From: Coturnix japonica
Taxonomy: Eukaryota > Chordata > Aves > Galliformes > Phasianidae
Length of the DNA stretch: 64,000 nt
Reading direction: 5' to 3'
Assembly (NCBI RefSeq): GCF_001577835.2
Contig: NC_029518.1
Span: 54,228,894-54,292,893 of the forward strand
Part shown: piece by piece, positions 36,301 through 51,300 of the stretch
How the letters are laid out: each line of letters begins with the position of its first letter
Position numbering within the stretch: the stretch's first letter is position 1
Made by a program: the position numbers and the translations under genes
Notes under the pieces: model-generated
The model's database searches: none
Seen by the model: only the letters and a program-made list of their open reading frames with translations
Told to the model about the DNA's origin: nothing

Positions 36301-39300
36301 GATGACTGAGACCCACTCCCATCTTTATTGAGATAAAATTCTATAAGTTTATCTTTCTCTAGCTCTTTCTTAGTGTCCAATGCAGTCTCCACCTTACCTG
36401 TTGGGGAACTGACACATTTGTTTACTTCTGGAATAACATCTTGTTTTTCACATAGCTCTAAGTCTAAATCAGCTTTAGGTTCAACACTGTCCTTTTTTTC
36501 CAAGGAATCAACTGTGAAGTGCTCCTGGACTTCTGTAGTGGGTTTGGTTACCTGCTGCTTCGTTCTCCCCAACTCCCTGGGGTCAGCCAACAAGCCTTCC
36601 ATTAATGAGATTTTCCTGTCCAACCCTCTATCCATACGAGATGGAACCTTTTCCAGATCAATGAAATCATCCCCTCCTCCTCCTGAAAGGGAGTCTTCTT
36701 TGGTTCTGATGTCTGAAACATTTTTTTCTTCAGAAGGCTCCTTGACAAGTGGATCTGCAGCAAACTTTTCCAAATGTTCAGTGGCAGTGATATTATTATA
36801 AAACTCCAGTGACTTTGATTTAATTGAGCCCGTACTCTCAGATGACTGAAGAACTTCAAAATCAGAAGACTTTTCTTTATCTGAAGGATTTATCTGTTTG
36901 GCACCTGGAACATTGGGTGAATCACCATTCTGTTGCCTCTTTTCCTTGCTAAGGGATTTGAATTTGCTGAAAGGATTGATATCTTTCTCAGAGGAAAGGT
37001 CTTCCCATTCTCCTGGCCTGTACAGAGGACAAAGATCCTTTGGTATGTCACTGCCAGGTAAAATGATGGATGTACATAGGATGCAAAAAACAAAATGGAA
37101 ACAGAAGAAAAGAAAAATGAAAAAAAAAAAAAAAAAAGATGAATAATATATCAACTTAAGTTTTGAAACTCAACTAAAAATTACTTTCTCCAAAATAAAC
37201 ATAGACCAGTACAAATGAATGACTTTAAAGAAAAAAAAAATGTGGAAAGGAAAATACCAAACTAAAATGAGTAGCACACTTGGCAGACTATGCAACACAG
37301 GTGAAGAAATGGCACATGTAATAAAAATGATCAAGGTTATCAAAAGCTCAGTAATAAAAAAAAAGGGACATGTATTTAGCCACTGGAAAATCATTTTATC
37401 ATATTAGTATTATTACTTCTCACACTTGAGAATTGTCAGGCTCTGCTCATTAGTAGTTCAGTGGGTTTTTCATGCTCCCTAAGTCAGTAAAAATGCATTT
37501 TTGAGAAGAAAGCAAATCACAGATAAGGTATGTGCTCTTTAAACATGTTTTCCACAAACACAACTGGCAACAGTCCATTTTTTTTCTTCTATCCAGCACA
37601 AAGCTATACTATCTGAATGCAGACTCCCACATATTTATTTTTAATGCAAGACATTTAAAATGTTTTACAATGGAAAATTCTTAAAGCCAGCAGACAACAG
37701 CAAACTGCATAAGCTCCATCTTACTGCTAAAAGTCTGAGGTGAATGAGAATAGATGACTTTTATCACTCAGAAGTTGGTTAGTAGGCAGCCTGGCAATGG
37801 AGATAACACAAGTATCTAGAAAATTTTTCTTAAACTAAGAAAATGGAGAAACATAGGTGAATTTCACTTAGGAAGAAAGTACTATCCATAAGGACAAAGT
37901 TTTGCTTAGAACAAATTAAGCAGTGGTTATACCACTTGTAAATTAAACTACCATCTTCTCTGTGCTCAAAAGTCTGCTATGGGTTACAAATTCTAACTAC
38001 CAAAACTCTTCTGAATTGGTTCTGAGTTGGAAATATTCTACAAAACAATATTTTTACAAGTCCTGAAAGAGACAGTTAAGGTGCTATCTTCAAAAGTTAC
38101 AAACAACCCTCTCAGAACCATCCCAATAACACATCAAATGGTTCAAAAGAATCTAACTCTTTTCAGTTCCACTGAAATATCCCTATGGATCAGACAGTGC
38201 AAGAGCCCAGTCATGGCACAACACCAAAGCTTTAATTAATATTCTTTTTAACTGGTCTCCTTTGCACTGGCATTCTCACACTTACAACACATTTCTCTTT
38301 ACTGCCACTGAAGTCTTCTAAGAAGTAAGCAAAAAAACATATGTGAATCATTCATTTGCTGGCATTTTTCTCCCGATTTGTTTTATTCTGCTGCATTAAA
38401 CCTTCCCCCATCCCTCCCCAACTCCTTTCCATGACTGTTAGGGAAAATTCAATAAAATAAGTTCAGAAAAGAACACTTCTTACGATGGCAATGCATCTTT
38501 AATTTTCATGTGAGAGATGTCATTGTAGAGAGCTATAGAGACAACCTCCTCCATGGGGCAGATTAGCCCATATTCTTCACAGCCATTCTCAATTACCAGA
38601 GGATCAGATTTATGTGGATCAAACATGATGTTGTTTGGAGTTACTATCATGACTCCTCCAACTACACCCTAAAGTAGAAGAACAAAGAGTTAGCATATCA
38701 AATGTAATTAACTTATCATAACTTAGGAGGTTTTAGTCAGACACCATTGGCAGAGTAAAGAAAAAGATTTCTTAGTGACACTCAGGTTCACGTCTGTTAA
38801 GGAAGAACAGCTGAGCTATACAACTTTCAGCATTGACTGCTACAAACTAGAGTTACAGACTATTAACAAGCCTCAGACAAAACAGGGTAGGGAATTTTAA
38901 AAACAAACAAACACATTCATCTGAACTACAGCCAGTCTCACACAGCATATGTATTTATATGAAACTAGCACTCCTGAAGGCAATCTTCAACATGGAAATG
39001 TCAAGGTTACTGTGCTAAGCGGAATTCCAAATCTTCTTGATCTGGGGTTCCAAAAGGTACATGCAGAAAGCTTCTGTACATAAGCACCTATTATGAAGTC
39101 ACTTCCTCCCTGGTACTACTGACCCAACCATTTTTTGCACAACTGTAGAAGATGCATTTAATTCTCTAAGATGTGACCTAGCATTGATTTGATAAGAGAC
39201 TGCATTAGCCACCATCCAGCATTCAACCTCTGACATGTGACCACATTTCAAGCTGTCCCACATTCCACTGCTTTGACTGCTAATGGCTGTTTCAGTCCCA

Positions 39301-42300
39301 GGGCCAAAAAGCAATATCTGTCCTTTGCACTTAGCAAGCATCACACAACAATGAAACAGTATTGCCCTAATTTACGTGCAAGACATCAAGTAGCCCTCCA
39401 CTGCTTTCTACAAAACAGGAGACCACAGAAATTGTTGAGTGATTAAATATAGTCCACATGCACTTCACGCAAAAAGAAGTGAAAAACATAAAGTGTAAAA
39501 CTATTCTTAGAAAAATCATAGGATTAGGGGGAAAAAAAATAAGTCTTCAAACATTAAACCACCAGAATTGTGTGCCCTGGTGGCGCAGTGGTAGGAATGC
39601 CGCGTTGCAACACCGGAGGCCCGGGTTAGAATTCCCCCCTGTGGCACAAGTGGTAGAAGTGCCGCTCTGCTACACAGAGGTTCAAATCCTGGGGGTTGGA
39701 CTTGATGATCTCTAAGGTCCCTTCCAACCTGTACGAGACTATTACCTATTAGAATTATCAATTTCAGAGAACCTGAAAACAAAAACATGGAGGCACATCT
39801 ATCTGAAACTGGACTCAACAACAGCATGAAAATTGACAGCTTAAGTACAGCAACCTTGAGAACAGGACCAAGGCGCCGCACAAACGTTATTCCCTCTTTC
39901 CCAAAACAGTCACAGTATAAAATTTAGAGTTGCAATCCCAGCAAGAACATGTATGTCACAAGAATGGCTCCAAAGAAAAGAAAGAAAAGATCTTGTGCAA
40001 CATTAACCAACGTCAACCTTTTTATTAGAGTTTGTGTGACCTTCATTAGTAAGCACAGAATCAACCTGGTCACATTTGGAAACACTGATTTGGAAAGAGT
40101 TAAAATTTAGCTCAAAGTTGTAAATGAGATAGACAGGCATGTGTTCATCTCTTATGAAGGTGTTGCACAACTTGATGCAACTGGACAACCAAAGCTCAGA
40201 CGAGTCAGGATTAAAGTGTAGCTTTATGTGTCTAACAGTACACTCTGAAGCAGACTATTTCTGGTTAAGGCATGATAAAGGAATGAAGGTTGTTGGAAGA
40301 GCTGCTCCTCCATAAAGCAGTTATTGTAACAGATTCCAAACATTAAAGAAGGAAATCATACCACATGTTGCTATGACAGCAATGAACACAGCCATGACAG
40401 ATAAAACCACTGCAACATTTGCATTCTTTACAAACATGCAGTACGCCTGGCTCCCACAGTACTCATTTCTCAATCACACAGACTTTGGATTCAAAGAATG
40501 TTAAAAGCAATGTCCCCAGAGCCCGAGTTCCACATACCTTACCATCTGTGAAGTAACGACAATTCATTTTTAAAAATTTGACAACAACAGGCTCATCCTC
40601 TTCTGAAGTGGAAGACAAGACTCTCTCAACTGGTTTTAAGGCCTTTCTTGCCAAATCAGCATCCTTAAGAAAGAAAAAGCTTAGTGTGGAACAAGACCAA
40701 AATCATCTACTTGTAAATTTCATGAGACTGAAAAAAAATAATCAAAGAACATTACAAAAAAATTCTTCCAAATAACAGGCAAGAAACCCAAATGTCAAGT
40801 CCAGTAAATCTACTGTGTTTCAATGAGGTACTTTCATTAAGAGAGTGCCAGTTGAGCTACCCCATCCATGCTGAAGATCTCCTCACACGGTGCACCCCAC
40901 TGGCACTGGTGTGATTCCCATGCAGAAGGCACAGAGGAATAGGACGAGAGTTAAACACAGTGATTCACTCCAGGCTTCTTTCCATTTTCTCTCTTAAGTA
41001 GTTTTGAATTTGAAATGTCTAATTGTTTTATTATCAGGAGATGAACAGCTAATTCTCTGAAAACACTAATTACAGCCACCCTTCCAAGTAAAATGAAAGT
41101 TGACTACATCAAGGCCTTTCACAAATATTAAATCCAGTGATCCTGTCTTATATGGGTACAGCCATAGTACACTTGCTAGCAAGAAACTCACTGCTCTGTC
41201 AAACTAGTATTCCCATGCAAAGAGAACCCCATGCAGGATTAAGGCTGTAGAACAGAGCCAAAAACCTGCAGAGCAGTATAGAAATCTCCAGGATAAAGCA
41301 GTAAATCCACATCCAACTTTCTATTCTTTAGAAGCCACACACTATTTCCAACTGCACTGATATACTCTGGGCCCAGCTTATCTTGTATTTGATTGCTCTG
41401 CTCAGACAGAATCCCCTAATTCTGATTATTGTAAAGATGTAAAATTTGTACTGCAGCATGTTAAAATATTACTTGACACTAAGTAATAGCACTAATCAAT
41501 AACACTACACGTGAGGTCAGAATTGTAACTTCAACAAACAGCTATTTACACAGCCCTGAATGTCAGCTTCAGAATCAGGAAATGTTTTGTGAACATGAGA
41601 CTAGTGTTAACCAACGTCTGACTTACAGGGAGTTTATCATATTCTGCATCTGATGACGAAGGAGAAATGGGAGCACCAGGACTGAAAGAAGGCAGCCTGG
41701 CAACACTCGTTTCTGGTACAAAGAGAATCTAAATACAAAAGCATGAAAAGCATTAAGACTGGTTTTTAAAAGTTGCTCATTACAGATACAATGACTCTCT
41801 CAAAAGCAGTCTATTTATTTCCCACTTTACGGGAGACTGACTCATCTCCACAATAATGGCAAAGAGCCATTTCAATTATTGTATCCAACTCTCTAATTCT
41901 TTAATGTATCATATAATATAATTTATCTAGGCTTTCCATGAATTCTACTCCTTTACAACAGCTCCATTCCCCTCTTGAGCTTCAGAGTTGTCTTAAAGCC
42001 TTAGTGACAGCAAATAAATAACGGACATCAGATATGGCAATTATAAAAGTCCATCCCTCTCCCCACCAGCTCCACGTAAAGTTGACGTTTGAGAGATTTA
42101 AATTACTGTCCATTATCTTTGCATCTAGGTACCCAAATATATGCAGAAAGCAATAAAAAGCCCTAGCAAATAATCAGATTTCAGGCATATAAAACAAAAA
42201 ATTTACCTGGCCTGGAACAATCGTGTGTGTGAAAAGCTTATTGAGTTCCACAAGCTTGTTTGGGGTGATGTTAAACTTTAATGCTATGCTGTTTATGGTG

Positions 42301-45300
42301 TCCTGATTTCCAGCCTGAAGAAAAAGTTGAAGCTTAAGATAAAGATGGCAATCACATACAGTTTAACAGCTAGACAGTAACCATCTAAAACTGTTTGCAG
42401 GGAATGGATTTGATGATTGAACACACTCCCTTGTTAACAGATCATATGATAAGCCAAAGTCAATACATAAAAAAAAAAGCCACAACAAACCTACCTCTCT
42501 CACACTATGCGATAAGTTAAAAACAAAAAAGAGATGTGTTATAGACGCCCCTCTCATTTTGTCACAAAACTTTAAAGCAGCAGTACCTTAATTAGAACTA
42601 GAATGGCAGATGGACACATGCTGGAAAGCTCATTACACCTTCAGCTGTCCCATTAAGTCAGACGTTTGTTTTGTTCCCAGACAGGACACAAGCTTTCTAC
42701 ATTTACGTTGGGTGTGGGAGGATTGAGTGTGAGTGTTGTTCAGGGACCTTGGATAACACACAGGGTCTTTCTGCACAGAAGCAGTTCTCTGAGCTCTGGC
42801 AGCTCTTTCGAGGTTCCTTAGAGAAAGATTACACAGTTGTCTCAGAACGAAGCACCTGCTTGATGCCCCTGAGCAACACTGGAAATATTTTTCAAAGTAA
42901 CAAAACCAATTATCCTATTAAAGGGTCACACCACAGAAATAAAAACAGGGCTGGCAGCTGTGAGAAAAGGCAGAGCACCTGGGCTGAACAGCAGTTCCAG
43001 ATGCAAGCCTGGCTCTCCTCACACAATGATAACTGGAACAAATCCAACTGAGATTCATACAAACATATCATTTAGTATTCATTTCATGAGTTCTGCTTTA
43101 TGTCACTGGCTCAATGTCAGCCTCAACAATTCCACTTTCAAAAAGCAGATATGAACAAACCATAGTGCAATACTTACAGTATATTCTATGGTACCGTGAG
43201 GCTTCTGAGAAACCATCTTCTTCTCTTTCTTTTCATTGGTTTTGTTTTGATTGTCATCTAAAGAGGAGGAAAAAGATTGTAATTGACTTCTAAGACGTTT
43301 GTGTATCAACAAGTTTCAAAAGAGATTCACGGGATGTACACACTGAAGCTGCAAATGGAAACAGACACATCAAAAATATTTATTAATTAACAGGCACTGC
43401 AAAGCAGGCAACTCTTCATCAAGTGCAGCACAATTAGTGATCACTCAGGAACTCTGGAAGAATTCTGTGCATGATTATGTATCAGTGCCAAGCTGCTCCC
43501 ATGCTTTTCCATGACTACTGCACAATTCTGTTAATAGACATTATCATTTTGTGTGACAAGCTGCTATCATGGCTGAGAGAGAAACCAGCTTATAAAGATA
43601 TACACTGATACTATGTCAGCATGATCACAACAGATACTGGTTCACCACCATTTCACCACCACTACTTCATATTTAAATGCTATTTTCAACTCTGAAGCCT
43701 GAAGTATCCCAGCAGTCCTGCAAAATAGGTATGCATAAAGCAGTAAAAGACAGTGTTAAGTAGTATAAGCATAAAGGTTGTTCAGGAGACGTTTTCTGCC
43801 AGCTAACACACAGAAAACTGAGCACACCTGCACAACCCCTTGCAGGACCAGCGAGGCACACACAGCATTTGGCAGCGCAAGCAGGGCTGCTCCTTTTCAC
43901 TCTTACCACAGCAGAGGGACAGCAAAACCAAGGACCAGAGAAGCCACCCACCCCCCACTCTGCCTAAACCCAGTGAGCTCCACCCTCACATGCTCACCCT
44001 GCACCAAGGACCCATGTTCTCCTACCTGGTGATGGGGGTGAGGCCGGTACACAGCCCCAGCTCCAGGAGCGAGGCCGAGGGGTGGAGAGACTGTGCATGG
44101 CTGCCCTGCGTGCCCCCAGCCCCTCAGTATTGCAAGATGGCTTGGGTGGGAGAGGGGAGAAAGCAGGGCCAGGCCCAGAAGACCAAGTAGCAGGGCCCTG
44201 AGGACGCTGCCTTCCTGGGGGATGTTCTGCCGTGCAAACCAGCAGCTCTGGGGAGAAGGACAGGGGAGGAACAATGAGGAACAGCAAGGCAGGGCTCCTG
44301 GCTTGCATTCAGGCCACACTGCAACCTTTGCTATTTCCAAAGAGTGAGAGGCAGACAGTAGTAAAAAGAAGGGAGAGGGCTCATATAACCAACTGTAATG
44401 TACACAGAAAGAAGGGAGGGGCCCACAGATAGGTCACACCTGGCCCTTCTGCAGCTGGTTTCCACCTTAAGACTGGTGCAGGGACTAACACAGTGCTTTC
44501 AAAACACTGAGGCCACGCACTCAGGGACTTTCTTCAGCTTGCAGAGGCCCACACAAGCAAAACTCAGTGTGCTCAGCTGAGCATACCTGCACGTAGTACT
44601 GCAGACACAACCCAATGGTCTTCTCAGGACACTGCCGTGAGAAGCATCATGGTTAACAACATTAGAGATAGCAATGCAAATCTTCCCATAAAGGAGGCAA
44701 AAAGCATGCAAGGACAAAATACAGTTTAAACATGCATGGATAGCACACATATCTTGAAAGGCAGAGGTAGGATGATGAACATTATTAGGACGACGCTGAC
44801 TTTTTGCCAATAGTGTTTTGGAGAAGAACACTATTCAGAGATCTCAGTCATCTGAGACTGGAGACCCAAAGTGAACTTCTAGAATTAGTATTCTTATTGC
44901 CTTTTTCTGACCATTTGGATTTTCATCTCTGCCATCAACTTACTCAGATCAAAGTCTATGGTGAAAGCAGGAGAAAGAGGGCAGTGACAAGAGTTAGGGG
45001 TGCACAGTATTAAACCATCAAAAACAACGCCAATGATGGCCAAAAGTGGCAAATAGTAAATACTTCCCTAATCTGTTATTTAAGTAAAATTGCTGGTTAC
45101 AATACAATGAAAAGAAACTCTCTCAACTAACAATGAGTTACAAAATCATAGATTCACGTCAGCTAGAAAAGACCTCCAAAATCACCTAGCCCAACCATGC
45201 ACCTACCACCAATAATTCTCCACTAAACCATGTCCCTTAGTACCACATCTAAACATCTACTGAACACCACCAGGAATGGTGACTCAGCATGCATGCTCCA

Positions 45301-48300
45301 GCATGTGACCACCCTTATGGAAAAGAAATTTTTCAAAATACCCAAGCTGAACCTCCCCTGCTACAACTTGAGGCTATTCCTTCTAGTCCTTTCACTAGTT
45401 ATGCAGAAGAGGCTGACTACCACCTTGCCACAATGAGGATGCCATTGGCCTTCCTGGCTACCCAGGCACACTGTTTGCTAATGTTTAGCCAAGTGCCAAC
45501 CAACACTCACAGGTCTGTTTCTTCCACGCAGTCATTGAGACACTCTGCTCCAAGACTGTAGTGTTGCTTTGGGCTGTTGCGGACAAAACACAGGACCTGG
45601 CACACGGTCTCACTCAAGATGCTCTGTTTCTTTGATCCCAGGTCAGGCTGACAGGCCTGTAGTTCCCCTGATCCTCCTATATGATCCTTCTTGTAGATAG
45701 GAGTGACACTGGGGACACACTGGGGAACTACAGGCTGGTGAGTCTCACCTCTGTGCCTGGGAAGATCATGGAGCAAATCCTCATGGATGACATGCTAGAT
45801 CATAAATCACATGAGGAATGAGGTTGTGATCCAAGACAGCAAGCACAGCTTCACCAGGGGAAGGTCATGCCTAACCAATCTGGTGGGCTTCTATGATGGG
45901 GTGGTGGCACTGGGGGACAAAAGGAAGGCGACCAATGCCAATGTTATTTACCTGGACTCGAGCAAGGCCTTTGGCATGGTCCATTCCCCATCTCCCCTAA
46001 ATCCTTATCTCCAAATTGGAGAGATGTGAATTTGGCAGATGGATCACATGGTGGATAAGAAACTGGTTGAAAGGCCACAGACAAAGGGTGGTGGTCAATG
46101 GTTCTACATTTGGGTGGAGGCCGGTAACAAGCAGTTTCCCCCAGAGGTCTGTCTTGGGACCAGTGACCTTTCTGGTGGATCAGGAATGCTTAGACAGTTG
46201 AAAGTGGCTTGGGAATCACCTCCACCAGCTCCCTCAGCATCCCTAGGTGGGTTCCATAAGGCCGTGCAGACTTAAGATAGCCCAAGTGTAGTAGGCCTCT
46301 GTTTCCACCTACACTGTGATCACTGTTTTGTGCTACACAGGAGATACTCTTCCAGTTACTCCAGGATAATTAAAACCATGTAACACAAATATAAAGGCAA
46401 ACTTTATGTTGACCATGATCTATCGCTAGAGATGAGAAAAGGTTTGCCAGGAAGACTAAATTTTCTATTGAATTATTTTTATCTAGCTGGAAAAAGTAGA
46501 CAAATTTTCAAATACATTAACTCTTCCTTTGCTTGAACCTGCATGCATGAATATGAACTAGATAGGCATCAACAAGACCTTAGGGGAAAACATAAAAAAT
46601 AAAGTAGTCGAGGAAGATGGAGGGAAAGAGGCAGAGTTTATGCCTGTTGAACACGAAGTTAAGTTTGTATGTGAATGGGAAGAACAGTAGTACAATTCCC
46701 AGCAGAGCCATTGCTGTTTGGAACTAAAACTGCTTAGCTGATAATAAGACTTTGTCTTTGGAAGATTGGAGAGATGACTGACAGTCGATCACATCAGCAA
46801 CCACATTGTGGTATAAGGAGACCACAAAACAGTATGCCAATACAGATAACTTTCGACTCTACAATCTTCTTGCCTGATAATGGATGTTTCTCTCTCCCTC
46901 ACCTTGCAACATCTTATTTTTCAGGTATATTCAACTGCATTAGCTACTTAGGCTTGGAAGTTATAAAGTATCACACAGTCAAAAGCAATACTGTTGCAAG
47001 GAGTTCTTGCACTCTAGTTCTTGCCTGACAGAACAGTGGGTCTGTTTGTTTAGTAGAGTCCCCAGCAGAACTGTGGAGCACTACGATACAGTGAGCTAGA
47101 TACTTACACATAATTGAACATCCAAAACGGTACAGACAAACAAAAGGCAAAAGAGTTCAAAAGACAAGCTGAGCTTAGGATAAATATAATGCAGTGCTTC
47201 TTTCTCTGGTAAAGGTCAACATATCCTAAAGAACCCCAACTGTTAAATGGCTCACTTTTTCTTCCATGTCTACAAGCTAGGTGCATAAATATACGTTAAA
47301 GTTTGCAGCTAAAACATTAACATCACATGCAAATATAAACTTGGAATATACTTATGAACTTACTGAGAAAATCCTTTTCTTTGTACACTGGGAATGGTTA
47401 TTTTCTAGATATCTTTTTTGGAGTTTCATAAGCATCACTTAATTTAAGTAATTTTCCAAGACGACAAGTGAATATTTCACATAGTATCTTCATTTACTTT
47501 AAGTCTGATGGATTAATTTGTATACGTGACAGATTCCGGTTCTTAAAATTAAATGTTCCTGTAAAGTCTAAGAAGTATTCACGCTGACAGCTGAATTAAA
47601 GATTAAAGAATCATCATGTCACCTCCTCTTGTCTTCATAGTGTTGGAATTTCACATTTTCAGTGTCTATAGAAACAATTACCATTTCCTAAACTGTTAAC
47701 ATATATTAATTAACTGTTAATATATATTAATTAATTGTTAATATATAAAATGGCTTTTCCTAGATGAAATAACGAAATGAATTCTGGATTCCATCCTCAC
47801 ACTGGCCGTAACCACCTAACCAAAAAACATAATATCATTTACCAAGGTGAAAAGTCTACAGTACTCGATGCTTTTGATTTTTCATATAAAGCTCTGAAAT
47901 TATTTAAAAAAAATAAAAAATAAATCAGATTATCAGAAAAAAATAATTCCAGTGAATCCATTAAGTCTGGCAAATCCTGCCCTCTCTACTTACTATACGC
48001 TTAGCTGGGCCAAGGTCACAAACTACAGTCTGCATGAAGGATTAGAAAGTAGAAAATAAAAACTGACAAAGGAAGTAGAAAAACAACATATTATTTTTCC
48101 AGTTCTCGTATCCTCTCCAGTTTCTTCTTCATGACACCAGTTTTTTTTCTGACTGTTTGAAGGCAGCAGTCCCAAAGGTACCCAAAGCACACACAGGTGT
48201 GATGGAGGCTAGTCAGGCTTATCCTCAGTAATCACATTTCTTTCAGGAAGATGTGAATGGAAGAGATGTACATCTTCACAGGCTCTAAAATAAAAGCCAC

Positions 48301-51300
48301 TGTCTACTGTTTGAACTTGGACATTTGCTTGGTGGTAAAGTGACTCAGAGTTCTGCCTCACAAGTTTTCCTGCATTACACATATACTGAACATGGCATTG
48401 TATGAATATGATAGCTGACTAGGTGTTAATGCAAATGGAAACATACAGCATTTGAAGGAAAAGAGTGGAGTGGGTGGACTGTACTTCTCTAACTTTTCAG
48501 GAAACATGTAAAATAGGAATTATGCAAAAATAGTAAAATTAATCTGCAATGAGAATAAGAATGCTAAATGAGAGCATGCAAGAAGATACATGCCTATTAA
48601 AAACTGATATGCTTGGAATGGAAATTTTTCTGCCCTTGATATATTTATACCTGATTCAGTTTCCTAGCAGACTGTTCATATTTCATTTTCCAATCCTATA
48701 GGAAACCTTTAAAAAAACAAGAGTTATCTAGCAGTAATTTGGAAAGCAACTATTGAAGGAATAAGAGGTCAATCAGTTTATTATCCAGAACACCTTGATG
48801 CACCTCTGCAACTATGTAAATAGCTACATAAAGAGATGAGAATAGGTCAAAAAGCATCAACAGAATCCCAGGTTGCTTATACCTGCATATGATATGTCAG
48901 TGTAACCATCTCCACTGCTGTTATGGACTAACCTGCAACTGGCTAGAATCAGCATAAGGAGCTTTCATACCAGCTATGACATCTGAACTGGCCTGATAGT
49001 TCAGCTGACATCCAATAATGCTATCACAAAAGCAGAAGTAAACAAAGAGTTGAAGGACTGAGCGCCTCCCAAGCTGGGTAAATAAACTCAGTAGCCTAAG
49101 AGAATAGAGGCAATAGCTCAGTTGGACCAAAAGTCCATTTTACTTATTAATCGCTGTCTTAAAAAGGACTTCAGCAGCATGCAAGCAGAAATCTTTTCTC
49201 TGATCAGTTTCCTAGGCTTCTAGAAATGACAGGTAAGGTCATTAAGGCTCAAGGTAAAGGAGCAGCATCCACAAGTCTGCCCCGTCCCTCTGCACTCCCT
49301 CACACTGATTCTATGACAGCGAACCCCACAATATACCACTGTGCACTACATAAGCCAGTGCTTCCCTTTTCTTACTTAAAAATTAGAATTTATTATTTTC
49401 ACTGAGCATCCTGATTAATATTATCTAAAGAATGAACAAATAAACAATCCTAAGTTCCCTTCTGCATATCACATATCAAGGCACAGATTTTTGTACATCT
49501 TCCATTTATTTTGCCACTTTTTGAGGTTGACTAATACTAGCATACTCCACACTCCTTCCTATTTCTCTCATCACAATGGCTATCTCTTTGCTTTTTCTAA
49601 TGTGCCCCTCTTCAGCTGGAGAAGAAAAACTACATGCAGTTTTCAAGATGGAAAGGTGTCATTAATTTATGCAATAGCATATCAAGGGTTTCCTTAAAAC
49701 CGTAAGACTCCAGATATTTTTCTACATCTCTGAGTACTTCACTACCATTTCAAGTCAATCCAGTCTTACACCTCAATGAACAAATAAAATTATACTAGTT
49801 TCAGCCTAACTGATTACCAAGCACTAAGGAGTGAAAACTTGCAGGTAGCTCACAGAATTTAAAAGGCAATAAACTCAGTGGACAGTTACCACTTGGAGTA
49901 ACCTAATCAGAACACCACTTAAGAGATTATGCAGACAAAGCTTCCTCTTATCAGTGAAGAAGGCTCAATACCAACTATCTTGACAGAGACATGGTGCAAT
50001 AAGTATCACTTAAGTCATTATAGAGACACAAAGAATTCAAGAATATGAAGACCCTGCTTGGGCTGGTTGAGGATGAAGAGGGGAGTCAAATCAATTTATC
50101 CGAGCAACTTTTTTCATCTTTACTTTCTAAACCAAATGTTCAATAGCATCCAGCAACGATATATACTCAGAGCAGCTGAATACAGGATGATTTAACTCTG
50201 CATCCCCAAGCAATTTTCCTCTTGTTATCCATTAACTATCCTGCTGAACAGCACTGATACTGAAATTAATACATGTAACAAAGCCCTGCTTTCAGCTATT
50301 TTCAAGTGCAGGTGAACCTCACCTCCATAGGAGCTGGATGCCTACTGTGGAATACCCTCCACCCAGCTTTAAGTCTCAGTGCTACCCAGTGATCACAGCA
50401 GCATCTTTGGAGCAGATCCCATTCCAGCATCATTCCTTCCTTTTAGCAAAAAGGATACAGCTGCAGCAGCTAGGTACATAGAGATTTTCAGGTATCTAGT
50501 CAGACTGATCTTCCTGAGAAAAAAAGCAACGAGGCAGACGGAAACATTTTCTGTTCAGATCTGGATAGCAGAGTGCTACCATACTACTAATGATAAAGAA
50601 GGAAAAAAGACAATGTAAACCAACATGCCAACGCTATCTTAGGTATCTCTTCTTCAGTTATACTTCCGCTTCTCTAACAACCTTTTGCCAAGCCCTCACC
50701 TTTACTTTTCTCTATTTTTCACTCTACTGAATCATATTTATCATTTGGCTCCTCTTTCTCAGTGGTTGAAATCACTGGAATAATAAATACATTGTCATTC
50801 ACCATGACCACATCTGCACTTTTCAGTTATTGAAACTTCTGCCATAGGAGAACGGTAATTCCTGGACTGATAAAAATCTAGTCATGTCTACTTTGAAATA
50901 TCCATGCCCTAATAATTTCCCCCTGTTTTAATTAACAGTTGATTGTAGTTCAATACTAGCTGTTTTTCAGGTACATCTTTTAAAGAAATTAAGAGACCTA
51001 CAGAAAACAGAAGGCCCCAAAACAAACTCACAATCTGTTCCACTAACTGACATAGCAAAGGCAGCAACTCCTGCTATAAATGGATTTAAGTATTTTCAGC
51101 CACTTTTAAGTAAGAATTCAGAACCTGAGATTCATGCAATATACATATACTGCAGCTTCTACATGGAAAACTGAAAATATTTTCAAGGAGGTTAAATTCC
51201 TCTTACAGTCATCTACTTCTTCCTTCACAAAGTAGGGGTTTAGGTGCTCCAGTTTAAACTGTAGGGGCACAAAGCAAAGTCACATATTACAGATTTCAAC

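Noticed and set aside
36373-36801. A 142-codon plus-strand frame opposite NCOA7 exon G
   Set aside because: It is a shadow of the long Ser/Glu-rich exon on the minus strand, with no similarity or splice signals of its own.
35934-37154. Assigning the acidic minus-strand frame to OXR1
   Set aside because: OXR1 has the same LysM-GRAM-TLDc layout. However, the neighbours HINT3 and TRMT11, the alternative first exon and the residue matches fit NCOA7 better.
39573-39695. Possible tRNA genes (A- and B-box-like strings)
   Set aside because: The units cannot fold into complete cloverleaves with proper acceptor stems by eye, occur in tandem with a CR1 tail, and recur at 15.7 kb. They are SINE heads.
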